From positions 803,152 through 867,151 of the forward strand of contig NZ_JAAOZF010000001.1 in NCBI RefSeq assembly GCF_011759705.1: a stretch of DNA of 64,000 nucleotides, written 5' to 3'. A program made the translations under genes and the position numbers. Below the pieces are notes generated by a model. The model saw only the letters and a program-made list of their open reading frames with translations, was not told the origin of the DNA and searched no databases. The stretch is from Microbacterium ulmi. Lineage in GTDB: Bacteria; Actinomycetota; Actinomycetes; Actinomycetales; Microbacteriaceae. This document shows positions 32,949-41,750 of this stretch, one piece after another; the stretch's first letter is position 1, and each line of letters begins with the position of its first letter.

Positions 32949-33971
32949 TCAGCCGGCCGCTCCGGCATCGGCGAACGGGTACGGCTTGGGCTCGGGCCAC
33001 CACGGGTAGGCCTTCTTCTCGGCGCTCATCGTGTGGCGGAGCGTTCCGACCCCTTCGAGGGTCAGTTCGACGACGTCGCCGGGCGAGAGCTCGCGACCGA
33101 GCTCGATCGACGAGCCGTTGCCCATCGTGCCGGAGGCGATGAGGTCGCCCGGCTGCAGGCTGTCTGCGACCGAGACGTAGGCGACGAGCTCGGCGGGCGA
33201 CCACACCATGTTCTCGGCACGGCACTGCGACCACACCTCGCCATTTATGCGCACGGATCCGGTCAGGCCCTCGATGGAACCGATCTCGTCCATCGTCGTG
33301 ATCCAGGGCCCGATGCCGAAGGCGAAGTCTTTGCCGTGCTGCGGCCCCATGCCGATCGCGATCTCGACGAGCTGCACGTCGCGCGCACTGAAGTCGTTGA
33401 AGATCGTGACTCCGAAGATGTGGTCGAACGACTCGTCGGGCGTGAGGTCACTGCCCGGCTTGCCGATGACGTAGCCGATCTCCAGCTCGTAGTCGATCCA
33501 TGAGCTGAACGACGGATAGGGCACCTCCGCACCAGGACCGTAGATCGAGCCCGTCGAGCCCTTGAAGTAGCCAGGCATGCGGTAGATGCTCGGATTCGGC
33601 AGAGCATTCGCGGCTCGCCGCGAGTAATTGACGATGTGGTCCTGGAACGTCAGCCCGTCCCGGATCATGGGCGGATCCAGCGGCGCCACCCAGTCGACCG
33701 CGTCGAGCGGGATCGATGCGTCATCGGCTGCGGCGAGCGCCACGTGCGCGGCGTCGAGGAACAGCGGTCCCGCGGCGATGGCCGCCGACATGCTCGACGG
33801 GAAGACGGCCCTCGCGAGGCGCCGGGCTCCGGCATCCCACGCTCCTCGCCTTCTCTGGACGAGGGCGAACGCGCGTGCGAGGTCGACGACACGGTCGCCG
33901 GCGAGGTCCACCGCGACGATGCGCTCGTCGGGTCCGTCGGGGGTGGCGGAGCTGATGCGGCCGAGCTTCAT
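32949..33971 (-). CDS. Fumarylacetoacetate-hydrolase-family enzyme 2
   Basis: 340-residue FAH-fold enzyme: YSSRRAANAL-like lid (VNYSRRAANALPNP), metal-site segment IDYELEIGYVIGKPGSDL, IFNDFSARDVQ, KDFAFGIGPWIT and GDLIASGTMGNG. It is longer than FAH 1 by an extra N-terminal region (about 80 residues). It overlaps the DUF35 gene by 4 bp and ends 67 bases before the dioxygenase start. Substrate unknown; a second cleavage-product hydrolase is likely. Confidence 0.9.
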   Translation of the reverse strand: MKLGRISSATPDGPDERIVAVDLAGDRVVDLARAFALVQRRRGAWDAGARRLARAVFPSSMSAAIAAGPLFLDAAHVALAAADDASIPLDAVDWVAPLDPPMIRDGLTFQDHIVNYSRRAANALPNPSIYRMPGYFKGSTGSIYGPGAEVPYPSFSSWIDYELEIGYVIGKPGSDLTPDESFDHIFGVTIFNDFSARDVQLVEIAIGMGPQHGKDFAFGIGPWITTMDEIGSIEGLTGSVRINGEVWSQCRAENMVWSPAELVAYVSVADSLQPGDLIASGTMGNGSSIELGRELSPGDVVELTLEGVGTLRHTMSAEKKAYPWWPEPKPYPFADAGAAG

Positions 33972-34387
33972 TGCTGTCCTTCCGATCGGGCGAAACGGAG
34001 AGCGCCCATCGCGAGGGGCGCCGATCCTGCGACGAGCGCGACGCGGTCGCCGATCGCCACGTCGAGCGCATCGTCGCCGACGATGTTGGCCAGCACCGTG
34101 GGTCCGTCGTCGAGGCTCACGTACGCCAACACGTACGGCGAGGCATCGGCGAACGCGGGCACGCCCCGGTGCACGATGGAGAACGAGTAGACGTCGCCGC
34201 TGCCGGAGAGCGTCCGCTCCGCCTCCACCGTCGTGAGGCACGCAGGGCAGATCGGCTTCGGGAACCAGACGTGGCGGTCGCACACCGCGCACCACGGCAA
34301 CGTCACACGGCCCCGGGCGAGCTCGCTCCAGAAGCGCGACGTGTCGGCGGTGACGGCCACCTCGAGATACGGCAGCGCGCGAGGCAT
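33968..34387 (-). CDS. DUF35 Zn-ribbon/OB-fold partner of the thiolase
   Basis: 139 residues. A zinc ribbon with Cys33, Cys36, Cys47 and Cys50 (CAVC, CPAC) is followed by an OB-fold (YSFSIVHRGVPAFADASPYVLAYVSLDDG). DUF35 proteins form obligatory complexes with SCP-x-type thiolases and channel acyl-CoA between partners. The gene overlaps the thiolase stop by 1 base (TGATG) and the FAH gene by 4 bp. The proposed complex with the thiolase is a family inference. Confidence 0.92.
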   Translation of the reverse strand: MPRALPYLEVAVTADTSRFWSELARGRVTLPWCAVCDRHVWFPKPICPACLTTVEAERTLSGSGDVYSFSIVHRGVPAFADASPYVLAYVSLDDGPTVLANIVGDDALDVAIGDRVALVAGSAPLAMGALRFARSEGQQ

Positions 34388-35547
34388 CAGGCATCCCCTC
34401 TCTGCAGGATCGCGGTGGCCCCCGCGGCGCGTGTGCCCATCGACATGCCGCTGCCGTGCACGACCGCGAACTCGGCGTCGCGGACCTGGACCGCGGGCCT
34501 CGCCTCACCACGGAGCTGACGCACCGCCTCGAGCATGCGTGCCATGCCGCCACGGCGGTCGGGGTGGCTGCTGCACAGACCTCCGCCGTCGGTGTTGATC
34601 GGGATGCGCCCGTCGGGCGCGATGAGCTGCCCGTCGGCGATGAGCCGTCCGCCTTGGCCGGGCTCGAAGAATCCGAGACCCTCGAGGTTGACGAGCGCCG
34701 TGATCGTGAACGAGTCGTAGACCGACACGTAGTCGACGTCGGCGACCGAGATGCCCGCCGTCTCTAACGCGCGCCTTCCCGTCGTCGCCGAGATCGATGT
34801 CGCGAGATCGTACGAGCCGTTGCGCGAGTGGGTGATCGCCTCCTCCGTCGCGAGGATCTTCGGGCCTCCCGAGCCGCGCTCCTTCGCCGTCTCCTCCGAG
34901 ACGACGACGATCGCGCCGCCCCCGTCGGTGGTGACACAGCAGTCCAGCCGGTGCAGGGGCTCCGCGATCCACGGCGAGTCGAGCACCTCCTCGACTGTGA
35001 CGGGTGTCCGCAGGAGCGCGTTCGGATTGTGCTGCGCGTGCACGGATGCCGCGACCTTGATGCCCGCGAGCGTCTCCGGCGTCGTCCCGTACTGGTGCAT
35101 GTGACGCCGCGCGACCATCGCGTACTCGGGCACCGTGAACGATCCGTGCGCGATCTCGAACGGATCCGCCGAGGCGCCCACGGGCATGGAGTCGAGCCCC
35201 TGAAGCGGGAGCCCGCCGTGGATGACGAGCACCGCGCGGCATCGTCCCTCCTGCACCGCTCTCGCGGCGCGCCCCGCGCCCGAGACGTACGTCGACCCGC
35301 CCGTGTCGGTGCTGTCGATGAAACGCAGCCCGTTGAGCCCGAGGGTCTCGGCCATGCTCGGCGCCCATCCGGGCACCGTCGACACGACGAGACCGTCGAT
35401 GTCGTCGGTCGTCATGCCGGCATCGCGCAGCGCGCCCGCCATGATCTCCAGGTAGAGGCGGTCGAGCGTGTATCCCGGAAGCTTCCGCGCCGGGTGCTCG
35501 TATGCGCCGATGATGCGGGCAGGATGCCGTGCCTTCAGCACCGTCAT
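34387..35547 (-). CDS. Thiolase (SCP-x/lipid-transfer type)
   Basis: 386-residue thiolase-fold protein. It shows VSGAGRAARAVQEGRCRAVLVIHGG, a GIKVAASVHAQHNPNA segment and C-terminal LCSSHPDRRGGMARMLEAV and GSGMSMGTRAAGATAIL. The N-terminal reactive Cys of classical thiolases is not obvious: the usual place reads DTGGSTYV. SCP2-thiolase-like proteins paired with DUF35 sometimes act as retro-aldolases, as Ltp2 does. A thiolytic or aldolytic cut of a side-chain acyl-CoA is plausible. It overlaps the CoA-transferase B gene by 4 bp. Confidence 0.9.
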   Translation of the reverse strand: MTVLKARHPARIIGAYEHPARKLPGYTLDRLYLEIMAGALRDAGMTTDDIDGLVVSTVPGWAPSMAETLGLNGLRFIDSTDTGGSTYVSGAGRAARAVQEGRCRAVLVIHGGLPLQGLDSMPVGASADPFEIAHGSFTVPEYAMVARRHMHQYGTTPETLAGIKVAASVHAQHNPNALLRTPVTVEEVLDSPWIAEPLHRLDCCVTTDGGGAIVVVSEETAKERGSGGPKILATEEAITHSRNGSYDLATSISATTGRRALETAGISVADVDYVSVYDSFTITALVNLEGLGFFEPGQGGRLIADGQLIAPDGRIPINTDGGGLCSSHPDRRGGMARMLEAVRQLRGEARPAVQVRDAEFAVVHGSGMSMGTRAAGATAILQRGDA

Positions 35548-36236
35548 GCGTCGGGCTCCGGCCACTCGAGAGGCGCTTCCGTGGCCTCTTCGAGCAGTGC
35601 GCGCGTCACGCCGGGAGCACGCTCGATCACACGGAAGGCGGCACCTGCGGGCTCGAAGACGCCGAGGTCGGTGTAGACGCGGGTCGTGACGCCGGCGCCG
35701 GTGAGCGGGAGCTCGCACCGGACGCGCATCTTCGACTCGCCGCCCTTCCCACGGTGCAGCAGCAGCACCCACACCTCTTTCGCGCCCTGCACGAGGTCCA
35801 TCGCGCCGCCGACCCCCGGCGTGCGGCCCGGCGCGGCCCAGTTCGCGAGGTCGCCGTTGCACGCGACCTCCATGCCGCCCAGCAGCGAGTAGTCGAGATG
35901 CCCGCCGCGCATGATCGCGAACGAGAGTGCGGAGTCGAACGTCGAGGCCCCGAGTACGAGCGTGATATGGCGCTTGCCTGCGTCGACGATGTCGGCATCC
36001 TCCTCTCCTTCTGCGGCTCCCGGGCCTGCGCCGATGATCCCGTTCTCGGAGTGGATGTAGATCTCCGCCTCGGGCTCGACGAAGTCCGCGACGAGCTGCG
36101 GGATCCCGATGCCGAGGTTGACGAACGAACCTGAGCGCAGATCTCGGCGGGCGCGCTCTGCGACTCCCTCGCGACTCCAGCCCGCGCCGTCGGCGGCGAG
36201 GAGCCCGGCCGCCTCGCCCCCGATCGCGGGGCTCAT
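35544..36236 (-). CDS. CoA-transferase subunit B (3-oxoacid type)
   Basis: 230-residue beta subunit of a family I CoA-transferase. The catalytic Glu lies in the SENGIIGAGP motif, with the conserved GIGIPQLVADF and GGMEVACNGDLANW nearby. It overlaps the A-subunit gene by 4 bp. Family members transfer CoA from succinyl-CoA or acetyl-CoA to 3-oxoadipate, acetoacetate or similar acids. Here it may activate the free acid released from the ring-cleavage product before thiolase action. Confidence 0.92.
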   Translation of the reverse strand: MSPAIGGEAAGLLAADGAGWSREGVAERARRDLRSGSFVNLGIGIPQLVADFVEPEAEIYIHSENGIIGAGPGAAEGEEDADIVDAGKRHITLVLGASTFDSALSFAIMRGGHLDYSLLGGMEVACNGDLANWAAPGRTPGVGGAMDLVQGAKEVWVLLLHRGKGGESKMRVRCELPLTGAGVTTRVYTDLGVFEPAGAAFRVIERAPGVTRALLEEATEAPLEWPEPDA

Positions 36237-36958
36237 CGCGCCGCTCCCTCGCTCAAGACGACGTGGTCCACGAAGAGCCCGGGCAGATGCACATCGTCGG
36301 GCTCGATGTCGCCCACCTCGACGAACTCCTCTGTCTCGACGATCGCAACCTTCGCCGCCATGGCGACGGCGGGATTGAAATTGCGCGCAGCGAGGCGGAA
36401 CTGGAGATTGCCGAGGCGATCCGCGCGGTGCGCCTTCACGAACGCGAAGTCGACGTGCAGCGCGTACTCGAGCACCATGAGGCGCCCGTCGATCTCGCGC
36501 GTCTCCTTCGGCGCCATGAACGCAACGGGATGTCCGTCGGCGTCGTAGCGCGACGGGTAGGTTCCGTCTGCGAGGCTCGTCTTGACGGACGTCGCCGTGT
36601 AGAACGCGCCGATTCCTGCACCGGCCGCGCGGAGTCGCTCGACCATCGTGCCCTGTGGCAGCAGCTCGATCTCGGCGCGACCCGTCATGAGCTGCTCCGT
36701 GAACACGGGAGCTATCGGGAACGAGCCCACGAACTTGCGCACGCGACCCTCGCGGGCCAGCCGGCCGCCGCCGCGATCCTCGCCGCCGATGTTGTTGGAG
36801 ACGATAGTGAGGTCGCGCCGATCCGCTTCGCACAGGGCGTCGCACAGGGTGAGGGGCAGTCCCGCGTACCCGAAGCCGCCGATCGCGAGCGTCGCGCCGT
36901 CCGGGATCTGCGCGACGACGGAGCCGATGTCGTCGGTGAACTTGTCGATGACGGGCAC
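36233..36958 (-). CDS. CoA-transferase subunit A (3-oxoacid type)
   Basis: 241-residue alpha subunit. Family I motifs are visible: IPDGATLAIGGFGYAGLP near the N-terminus, NIGGEDRGGGRLAREGRVRK and the MAPKETREIDGR segment; a CoA-binding Gly-rich loop is present. It is encoded directly after the LivM-like permease (3-base gap) and overlaps subunit B. Both subunits are present and intact, so an active heterotetramer is likely. The acid substrate is not determined. Confidence 0.92.
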   Translation of the reverse strand: MPVIDKFTDDIGSVVAQIPDGATLAIGGFGYAGLPLTLCDALCEADRRDLTIVSNNIGGEDRGGGRLAREGRVRKFVGSFPIAPVFTEQLMTGRAEIELLPQGTMVERLRAAGAGIGAFYTATSVKTSLADGTYPSRYDADGHPVAFMAPKETREIDGRLMVLEYALHVDFAFVKAHRADRLGNLQFRLAARNFNPAVAMAAKVAIVETEEFVEVGDIEPDDVHLPGLFVDHVVLSEGAAR

Positions 36959-36961
36959 GGG

Positions 36962-38017
36962 CTATGCCTTCTTTCCGGCAGACGCGAGCCTGCGGTCTCT
37001 CGTGCGCAGCAGGATCGTCTTCCCGAGTCGCTTGACGGGTGGCCAGATGCCGGTCGGCGCGGCGCGCACGAGAACGATGAGAAGCGCACCCTGGATGATC
37101 AGGGAAAGCGCCGCGAAGTCCTCGAGCTGCTTCTGCAGAAGCCAGTAGACGACGAAGACGCCCATGACGGGACCTGTCACCGTGCCCACACCGCCGACCG
37201 TGGCCATGAGCAGGGCGCCGATCGTCCAACTCATCGCGAACGAGTTCGCAGGCGTCGCCGATCCGTCCTGAAGCGCGAGCACTCCGCCCGCGAGACCCGT
37301 GAGCACCGACGAGAGGACGAACACGATGAGATAGCTGCTCTTGACTGCGACCCCGAGCGTCTTGGCTGCCGCCTCGTTGTCGCGGATCGCCTGGAGGCGC
37401 AGTCCGAACCGCGACACCGACAGGTACACGACCGCCAGCACGGTCACGGCCGCGACCGCGATGGCGAGAGCCGCTGTCGTTCGCGGATCCGGGAGGGCGG
37501 CTGTCGGCATGGGGACCCCCATGCTGCGGCCGAACACGCCGAGATTCGACGCGATTGCATGCAGCGCGAGCAGCGCCGCGAACGAGCCGATGGCAAAGTA
37601 GTCGGCGCGCAGCCGCAGGAGCGGAATCGACAGAAGATAGCCGACCACGAGCATCGCGGGGACGACGAGGAGGAGTGCCGCCCACCATGGCCAGCCGAGG
37701 TTCGCGACGGCCATCGCGACCGTGTACGCGCCTGCTCCCACGAAGGCGGATGTTCCGAGCGAGATGAGCCCCGCGAAGCCGGCGAGGAGGTTCCACGCGT
37801 GCGCGACGGCGATCAGGAGCGCGATGCGCGCTGCCGTGTCGACGAGCGACAGCTTCGCGCCGCCGAGCACGACTCCCATGAGCACGGCGGCGATGACGAC
37901 CACGACGACCGGCGGCGCGATGGTTCGCGTGCGCCGATAGAGAGGTGTCACGCGCTCCTCCCAGGTGCGCACGGTGCCCGTGGGCGTCAGAGGCCCGGAT
38001 CGAGTCAGCATTGTCAT
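36962..38017 (-). CDS. LIV-type ABC transporter permease (LivM-like)
   Basis: 351-residue permease with about ten membrane helices and the LivM signature (NLLAGFAGLISLGTSAFVGAGAY, RAxxDNExAAxxxG as LQAIRDNEAAAKTLGVAVKSSYL, GGVGTVTGPVMGVFVVY). The N-terminus is polar and about 35 residues long. It overlaps the LivH-like gene by 4 bp. The LIV/HAAT family also imports aromatic acids and amides, which fits the enzymes in this operon. The C-terminal tail is basic. Confidence 0.93.
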   Translation of the reverse strand: MTMLTRSGPLTPTGTVRTWEERVTPLYRRTRTIAPPVVVVVIAAVLMGVVLGGAKLSLVDTAARIALLIAVAHAWNLLAGFAGLISLGTSAFVGAGAYTVAMAVANLGWPWWAALLLVVPAMLVVGYLLSIPLLRLRADYFAIGSFAALLALHAIASNLGVFGRSMGVPMPTAALPDPRTTAALAIAVAAVTVLAVVYLSVSRFGLRLQAIRDNEAAAKTLGVAVKSSYLIVFVLSSVLTGLAGGVLALQDGSATPANSFAMSWTIGALLMATVGGVGTVTGPVMGVFVVYWLLQKQLEDFAALSLIIQGALLIVLVRAAPTGIWPPVKRLGKTILLRTRDRRLASAGKKA

Positions 38018-38886
38018 GCCCTCACCCCCTTCGTCGGAAAGATGCCCTGGGGCCGGAGTGCGAGCACGACGAGGAAGAGCACGTAGACGACGATGTTCTG
38101 GAAGCCGCCACCGAGCCACACGTTGAGCAGCGACGTGAGCACGCCGACAAGGAGCGAGGCGACGAGGGTTCCGATGACGTTCCCCACGCCGCCGAGCACG
38201 ACGACGACCATGCCCGCGAGCAGAATCGCCTGGCCGCTGGCCGGCCCGAAGCCGGACGAGACGCCGATGACGACGCCACCGATCGCGGCGACCCCTGCGC
38301 ACACCGCCATGACCCACGCGAACAGACGGTTCACGTCGATGCCCTGCGTCTGTGCGGTCACGGGATCGGCCGCAGCGGCGCGCACGGCCGCTCCCACCCG
38401 CGTGCGGTGCAACACGAGCCAGATCGCGAGAGTGAGCGCCACCGCGACGAGGAAGGCGATGAGGTAGATCGCCCGCACGCGCACGCCGGGCAGCAGGTCG
38501 ACCCCGGCCGAGCCGACATCGGAGGCGAGCGCACGCGAGTCATTCGTGAAGAACTGCACGAAGACGCCCTGCAGCACGAGCGAGAGGCCGAACGAGGCCA
38601 CGAGCGGTCCGTCCGCGCCCCCGCGCTCGAGCAAGGGCGTGAACAGGCCGCGCTGCACGATGTAGCCGACGAGCATCGCGACTGCGATGGTCACGGGAAT
38701 GGCGGCGAGGAGAGGCATCGACATCACCTGCGTGAGCAGGAACGCGACGTAAGCGGATCCCACGATGAACTCGCCGTGCGCCAGGTTGATGAGCCTGAGC
38801 ACGCCGATCAGCAGTGACAGGCCGAGAGCGATGATCGCCGTCAGTCCGCCCGTGAGAGCGCCGTTGACGATGGTCTGCAGGAGCAT
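38014..38886 (-). CDS. LIV-type ABC transporter permease (LivH-like)
   Basis: 290-residue permease with eight helices. The LivH signature is present: LRLINLAHGEF near residue 33, AAAADPVTAQTQGIDVNRLFAWV and VLGGVGNVIGTLVASLLVGV. It pairs with the LivM-like protein. The gene starts 37 bases after the binding-protein stop. There is no unusual residue loss. Confidence 0.94.
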   Translation of the reverse strand: MLLQTIVNGALTGGLTAIIALGLSLLIGVLRLINLAHGEFIVGSAYVAFLLTQVMSMPLLAAIPVTIAVAMLVGYIVQRGLFTPLLERGGADGPLVASFGLSLVLQGVFVQFFTNDSRALASDVGSAGVDLLPGVRVRAIYLIAFLVAVALTLAIWLVLHRTRVGAAVRAAAADPVTAQTQGIDVNRLFAWVMAVCAGVAAIGGVVIGVSSGFGPASGQAILLAGMVVVVLGGVGNVIGTLVASLLVGVLTSLLNVWLGGGFQNIVVYVLFLVVLALRPQGIFPTKGVRA

Positions 38887-38923
38887 CCGCCCACCACCTC
38901 CTTTCCGTGTGGTCGACCCGGAC

Positions 38924-40150
38924 TCAGCCCGCGAGTCCCGGCGGCGGCGTGACGAGTGCGGTGCCGATGTTCGGGAACACCTGAACGGGCGTCATGTCCT
39001 CGGCGGTCGTGCCGGTCCACTGCCACGTGTAGACGGGGATCTCCGAGACGTTCTCGTCGGTGAAATGCACCGGACCCGAGACCGTGTCGACCGTCAGCGT
39101 CGGGATCACGTCGTTGACGGCGGCAGGATCCGTCGAGCCTGCCGCCTCGATCGCGGCGGCGTAGAACTGCACGAGGGCGTAGTAGTGCGCACCCTGGGCG
39201 ATGAGCGGCACGGGGGCTCCGGCATCCGTCATGTACGCGTCGAGCTCCTCCGCACCCTCGCCACGATCCTCCACGCCCCACGTGCCCGTGCCGAGCGCGC
39301 CCACGCCGAGCGTGCCCGCGATGCCCGGCCACAGCGCGCCGTCGGCCGACTTGGGGAACTGCGCGATCTTCGGGGCGAACTGCTGCGCCTTGAACTCCTT
39401 GATGAGGTTTCCGCCGTCGACGGGGAACGTGATCGCGATCGCGATGTCGGCGCCGGATGCCTTGGCCTCGGTCACGGCGGCCGAGAAGTCCGTCGTGTTC
39501 AGGGGGAACGTGGCGTCCGCGACGATCTCGAATCCGTTCGTCTCCAGTTCGGCGACGTACGTGTCGTGCTGCGTCACGCCGTCGTTCGACGTGTCGGAGA
39601 ACAGGGCGACCTTCTTGTTGCTGTCGGCGGCCACCATGCCCGCGACGGCGGTCTCGGCCTGCGTCTTCTCGCTCGAGAAGAGGTTCCAGGCATACGTCCA
39701 GCCCGAGGGGTTCGCGGCGCGGAATCCGTCGATGGGCGACGAGCTGATGAAGTAGGGGATGCTGTACTGCTCCGCGATGGCGGCACCCGCCACCGAGAAC
39801 TCCGTGATGACCGGGCCGAACAGGGCATCCACCTCGTCCTCGAGGATGAGGGAGCGGGTCTGGTCCGTAACGGTCGGCACTTCGGAGCGGTTGTCGATGA
39901 CCTTGAGCTCGAGGGGGCGGCTCGTGCCGTCGACGTGGACACCTCCAGCCTCGTTGATGTCGTCGACGGCCTTCTGCGCCGCCGTGACCATGTACTCGCT
40001 GCCCGGCCCGATCGGGCCGCTCAGCTGCAGGCTCCAGCCGATCGTGATCGGGTCATCGGAGGAACCGGTGGCCGCGTCTCCTGCACAGCCCGCGAGGGCG
40101 AACAGGGACGTCGTCGCGACCACAGCCATTGTGATCTTTGCGATGCGCAT
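38924..40150 (-). CDS. LIV-type ABC substrate-binding lipoprotein
   Basis: 408 residues. The lipoprotein signal is MRIAKITMAVVATTSLFALAGC with lipobox ALAGC. The mature protein is a type I periplasmic-binding fold (Peripla_BP_6): ITIGWSLQLSGPIGPGSEYM, DDINEAGGVHVDGTSRPLEL, EDEVDALFGPVITEFS and KVALFSDTSNDG. Such proteins bind branched amino acids, aromatic acids or short-chain amides. In this operon an aromatic acid is the likely ligand, by inference. It is encoded between the fused ATPase gene and the permeases. Confidence 0.93.
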   Translation of the reverse strand: MRIAKITMAVVATTSLFALAGCAGDAATGSSDDPITIGWSLQLSGPIGPGSEYMVTAAQKAVDDINEAGGVHVDGTSRPLELKVIDNRSEVPTVTDQTRSLILEDEVDALFGPVITEFSVAGAAIAEQYSIPYFISSSPIDGFRAANPSGWTYAWNLFSSEKTQAETAVAGMVAADSNKKVALFSDTSNDGVTQHDTYVAELETNGFEIVADATFPLNTTDFSAAVTEAKASGADIAIAITFPVDGGNLIKEFKAQQFAPKIAQFPKSADGALWPGIAGTLGVGALGTGTWGVEDRGEGAEELDAYMTDAGAPVPLIAQGAHYYALVQFYAAAIEAAGSTDPAAVNDVIPTLTVDTVSGPVHFTDENVSEIPVYTWQWTGTTAEDMTPVQVFPNIGTALVTPPPGLAG

Positions 40151-40203
40151 AGCACTCTTCTCTCGTTGCGAGTTCGTCGGTTTCGGGTGGGATGCGTGCC
40201 GAC

Positions 40204-41727
40204 TCACGCGGTGTTGCGTTGCCTTGTGGCGGAGCCGAAGTACACGTCGTCGAGTACTCGGGGATCCTTGAGCGGGGCGGGGTCGCCGGCGTACGAGACG
40301 GCTCCGCGGTCGATGACGTAGGCGATGTCGGCAATGGCGAGACTCCGCTGCACGTGCTGCTCGATGACGGCGAGGGCGACGCCGCGAGCGACGACGCGCT
40401 GGAGCCCCTCGTACAGCGCGTCGATGACGACCGGCGCGAGGCCGAGCGACACCTCGTCGCACACGAGGCACTTCGGATCGCTCATCAGCGCGCGCCCGAC
40501 CGCGAGCATCTGCTGCTGTCCGCCCGACAGTGCGCCGCCGCGACGGATCATGAGATCCGCGAGCTGCGGGAAGGTCTCGAGGACGGCGTCCAGCCGCCGC
40601 TCGATCTCGGGCCTGCGGACCCCGAGACCCGTCGACAGGAGGAGGTTCTCGCGCACCGTCAGCGCGGGAAGGATGCGGCGCCCCTCAGGCACGACAGCGA
40701 TGCCCGCGGCTGCACGTCGATGGGCCCGCATCCGGTCGACCCGCACTCCGTCCAGCGTGATGGTTCCGCCGCGCAGCACAGACACACCGGAGATGGCGTT
40801 CGCGAGCGTCGTCTTCCCTGCGCCGTTCGCGCCGAGGATCGCGCTGATCTTGCCGGGGCGCAGTTCGAGCGAGACGCCGTGCACCGCCTCGATCATGCCG
40901 TAGCCGGCTCGCACGTCGGTCAACACGAGCCCGCGGCCCTTGTCCTCCGGCGCGACGTCGTCGAACGCCGGAACGTGGGCCGGACCCTCGCCGGTGTGAC
41001 CGGCTCCCATGTACACCTCACGCACCTGGGGGTCTTCCGCGACCCCGCGTGGGGTCCCATCGGCGATGAGCTTGCCCCAGTCGAGCACCACGACCCGTGA
41101 CGCGAGCTGGGCGACAACGGCCTCGATGTGCTCGACGAGCACGATGGTCGGCCCATCCGTGCGGATCCGGTCGACGAGCGAGATGACCGCGTCCAGCTCG
41201 GACCCCGTGAGTCCCGCGCACACCTCGTCGAGCAGGAGCAGCGACGGCTTGGTCGCGACCGCTCGGGCGAGCTCGAGCCGCTTGAGGTCGAGGATCTGAA
41301 GCGCCTTCGCTGGGCGGTGCGCCTTTCCGGCGAGCCCGCACAGCTGCAGTACTTCGTCCACCCACTCATCGGCGCGCGGAATGCGGTGCTCGACCGCCCC
41401 GACGCGCACGTTGTCACGCACCGAGAGTCCACGGAACGGCTGCGGCACCTGGTGCGCGTAGCCGACACCGGCGTGCGACGCCTTCGCCGCGCCCATGCCC
41501 GAGATCTGCCGGTCGTCGAGCGCGATGACACCTGTCGTCGGTCGTTCGACGCCCGCGATCATCTTGAGCAGGGTCGTCTTGCCGGCGCCGTTGGGGCCGA
41601 TGATCGCAGTCGTCGTTCCGGCGGCCAGCTCGAGGTCGACGCCGTCCACGGCAGCGACCGCGCCGAAGGCCTTCGAGACCTTCTGCACACTCAGGGCTGC
41701 GGGTCCCGCGGCGCGACTGGCGATCAT
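40204..41727 (-). CDS. Fused LivG-LivF ABC transporter ATPase
   Basis: 507 residues with two ABC ATPase domains in one chain. Domain 1 (LivG-like, residues 12-230) has Walker A GPNGAGKTT and Walker B LLLLDEVCAGL, but the signature reads ALQILDLKRLE instead of LSxGQ. Domain 2 (LivF-like, about 260-495) has GANGAGKTT, a canonical LSGGQQQ and CLVCDEVSLGLAP. The ATG at 41727 has GGAG 8 bases upstream; a GTG at 41754 overlapping the previous stop is possible. LivG and LivF are usually separate. One degenerate and one intact signature suggest an asymmetric pair of ATP sites. Confidence 0.9.
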   Translation of the reverse strand: MIASRAAGPAALSVQKVSKAFGAVAAVDGVDLELAAGTTTAIIGPNGAGKTTLLKMIAGVERPTTGVIALDDRQISGMGAAKASHAGVGYAHQVPQPFRGLSVRDNVRVGAVEHRIPRADEWVDEVLQLCGLAGKAHRPAKALQILDLKRLELARAVATKPSLLLLDEVCAGLTGSELDAVISLVDRIRTDGPTIVLVEHIEAVVAQLASRVVVLDWGKLIADGTPRGVAEDPQVREVYMGAGHTGEGPAHVPAFDDVAPEDKGRGLVLTDVRAGYGMIEAVHGVSLELRPGKISAILGANGAGKTTLANAISGVSVLRGGTITLDGVRVDRMRAHRRAAAGIAVVPEGRRILPALTVRENLLLSTGLGVRRPEIERRLDAVLETFPQLADLMIRRGGALSGGQQQMLAVGRALMSDPKCLVCDEVSLGLAPVVIDALYEGLQRVVARGVALAVIEQHVQRSLAIADIAYVIDRGAVSYAGDPAPLKDPRVLDDVYFGSATRQRNTA

Positions 41728-41750
41728 TCTGCTGCTCCGGACCGACAGGA

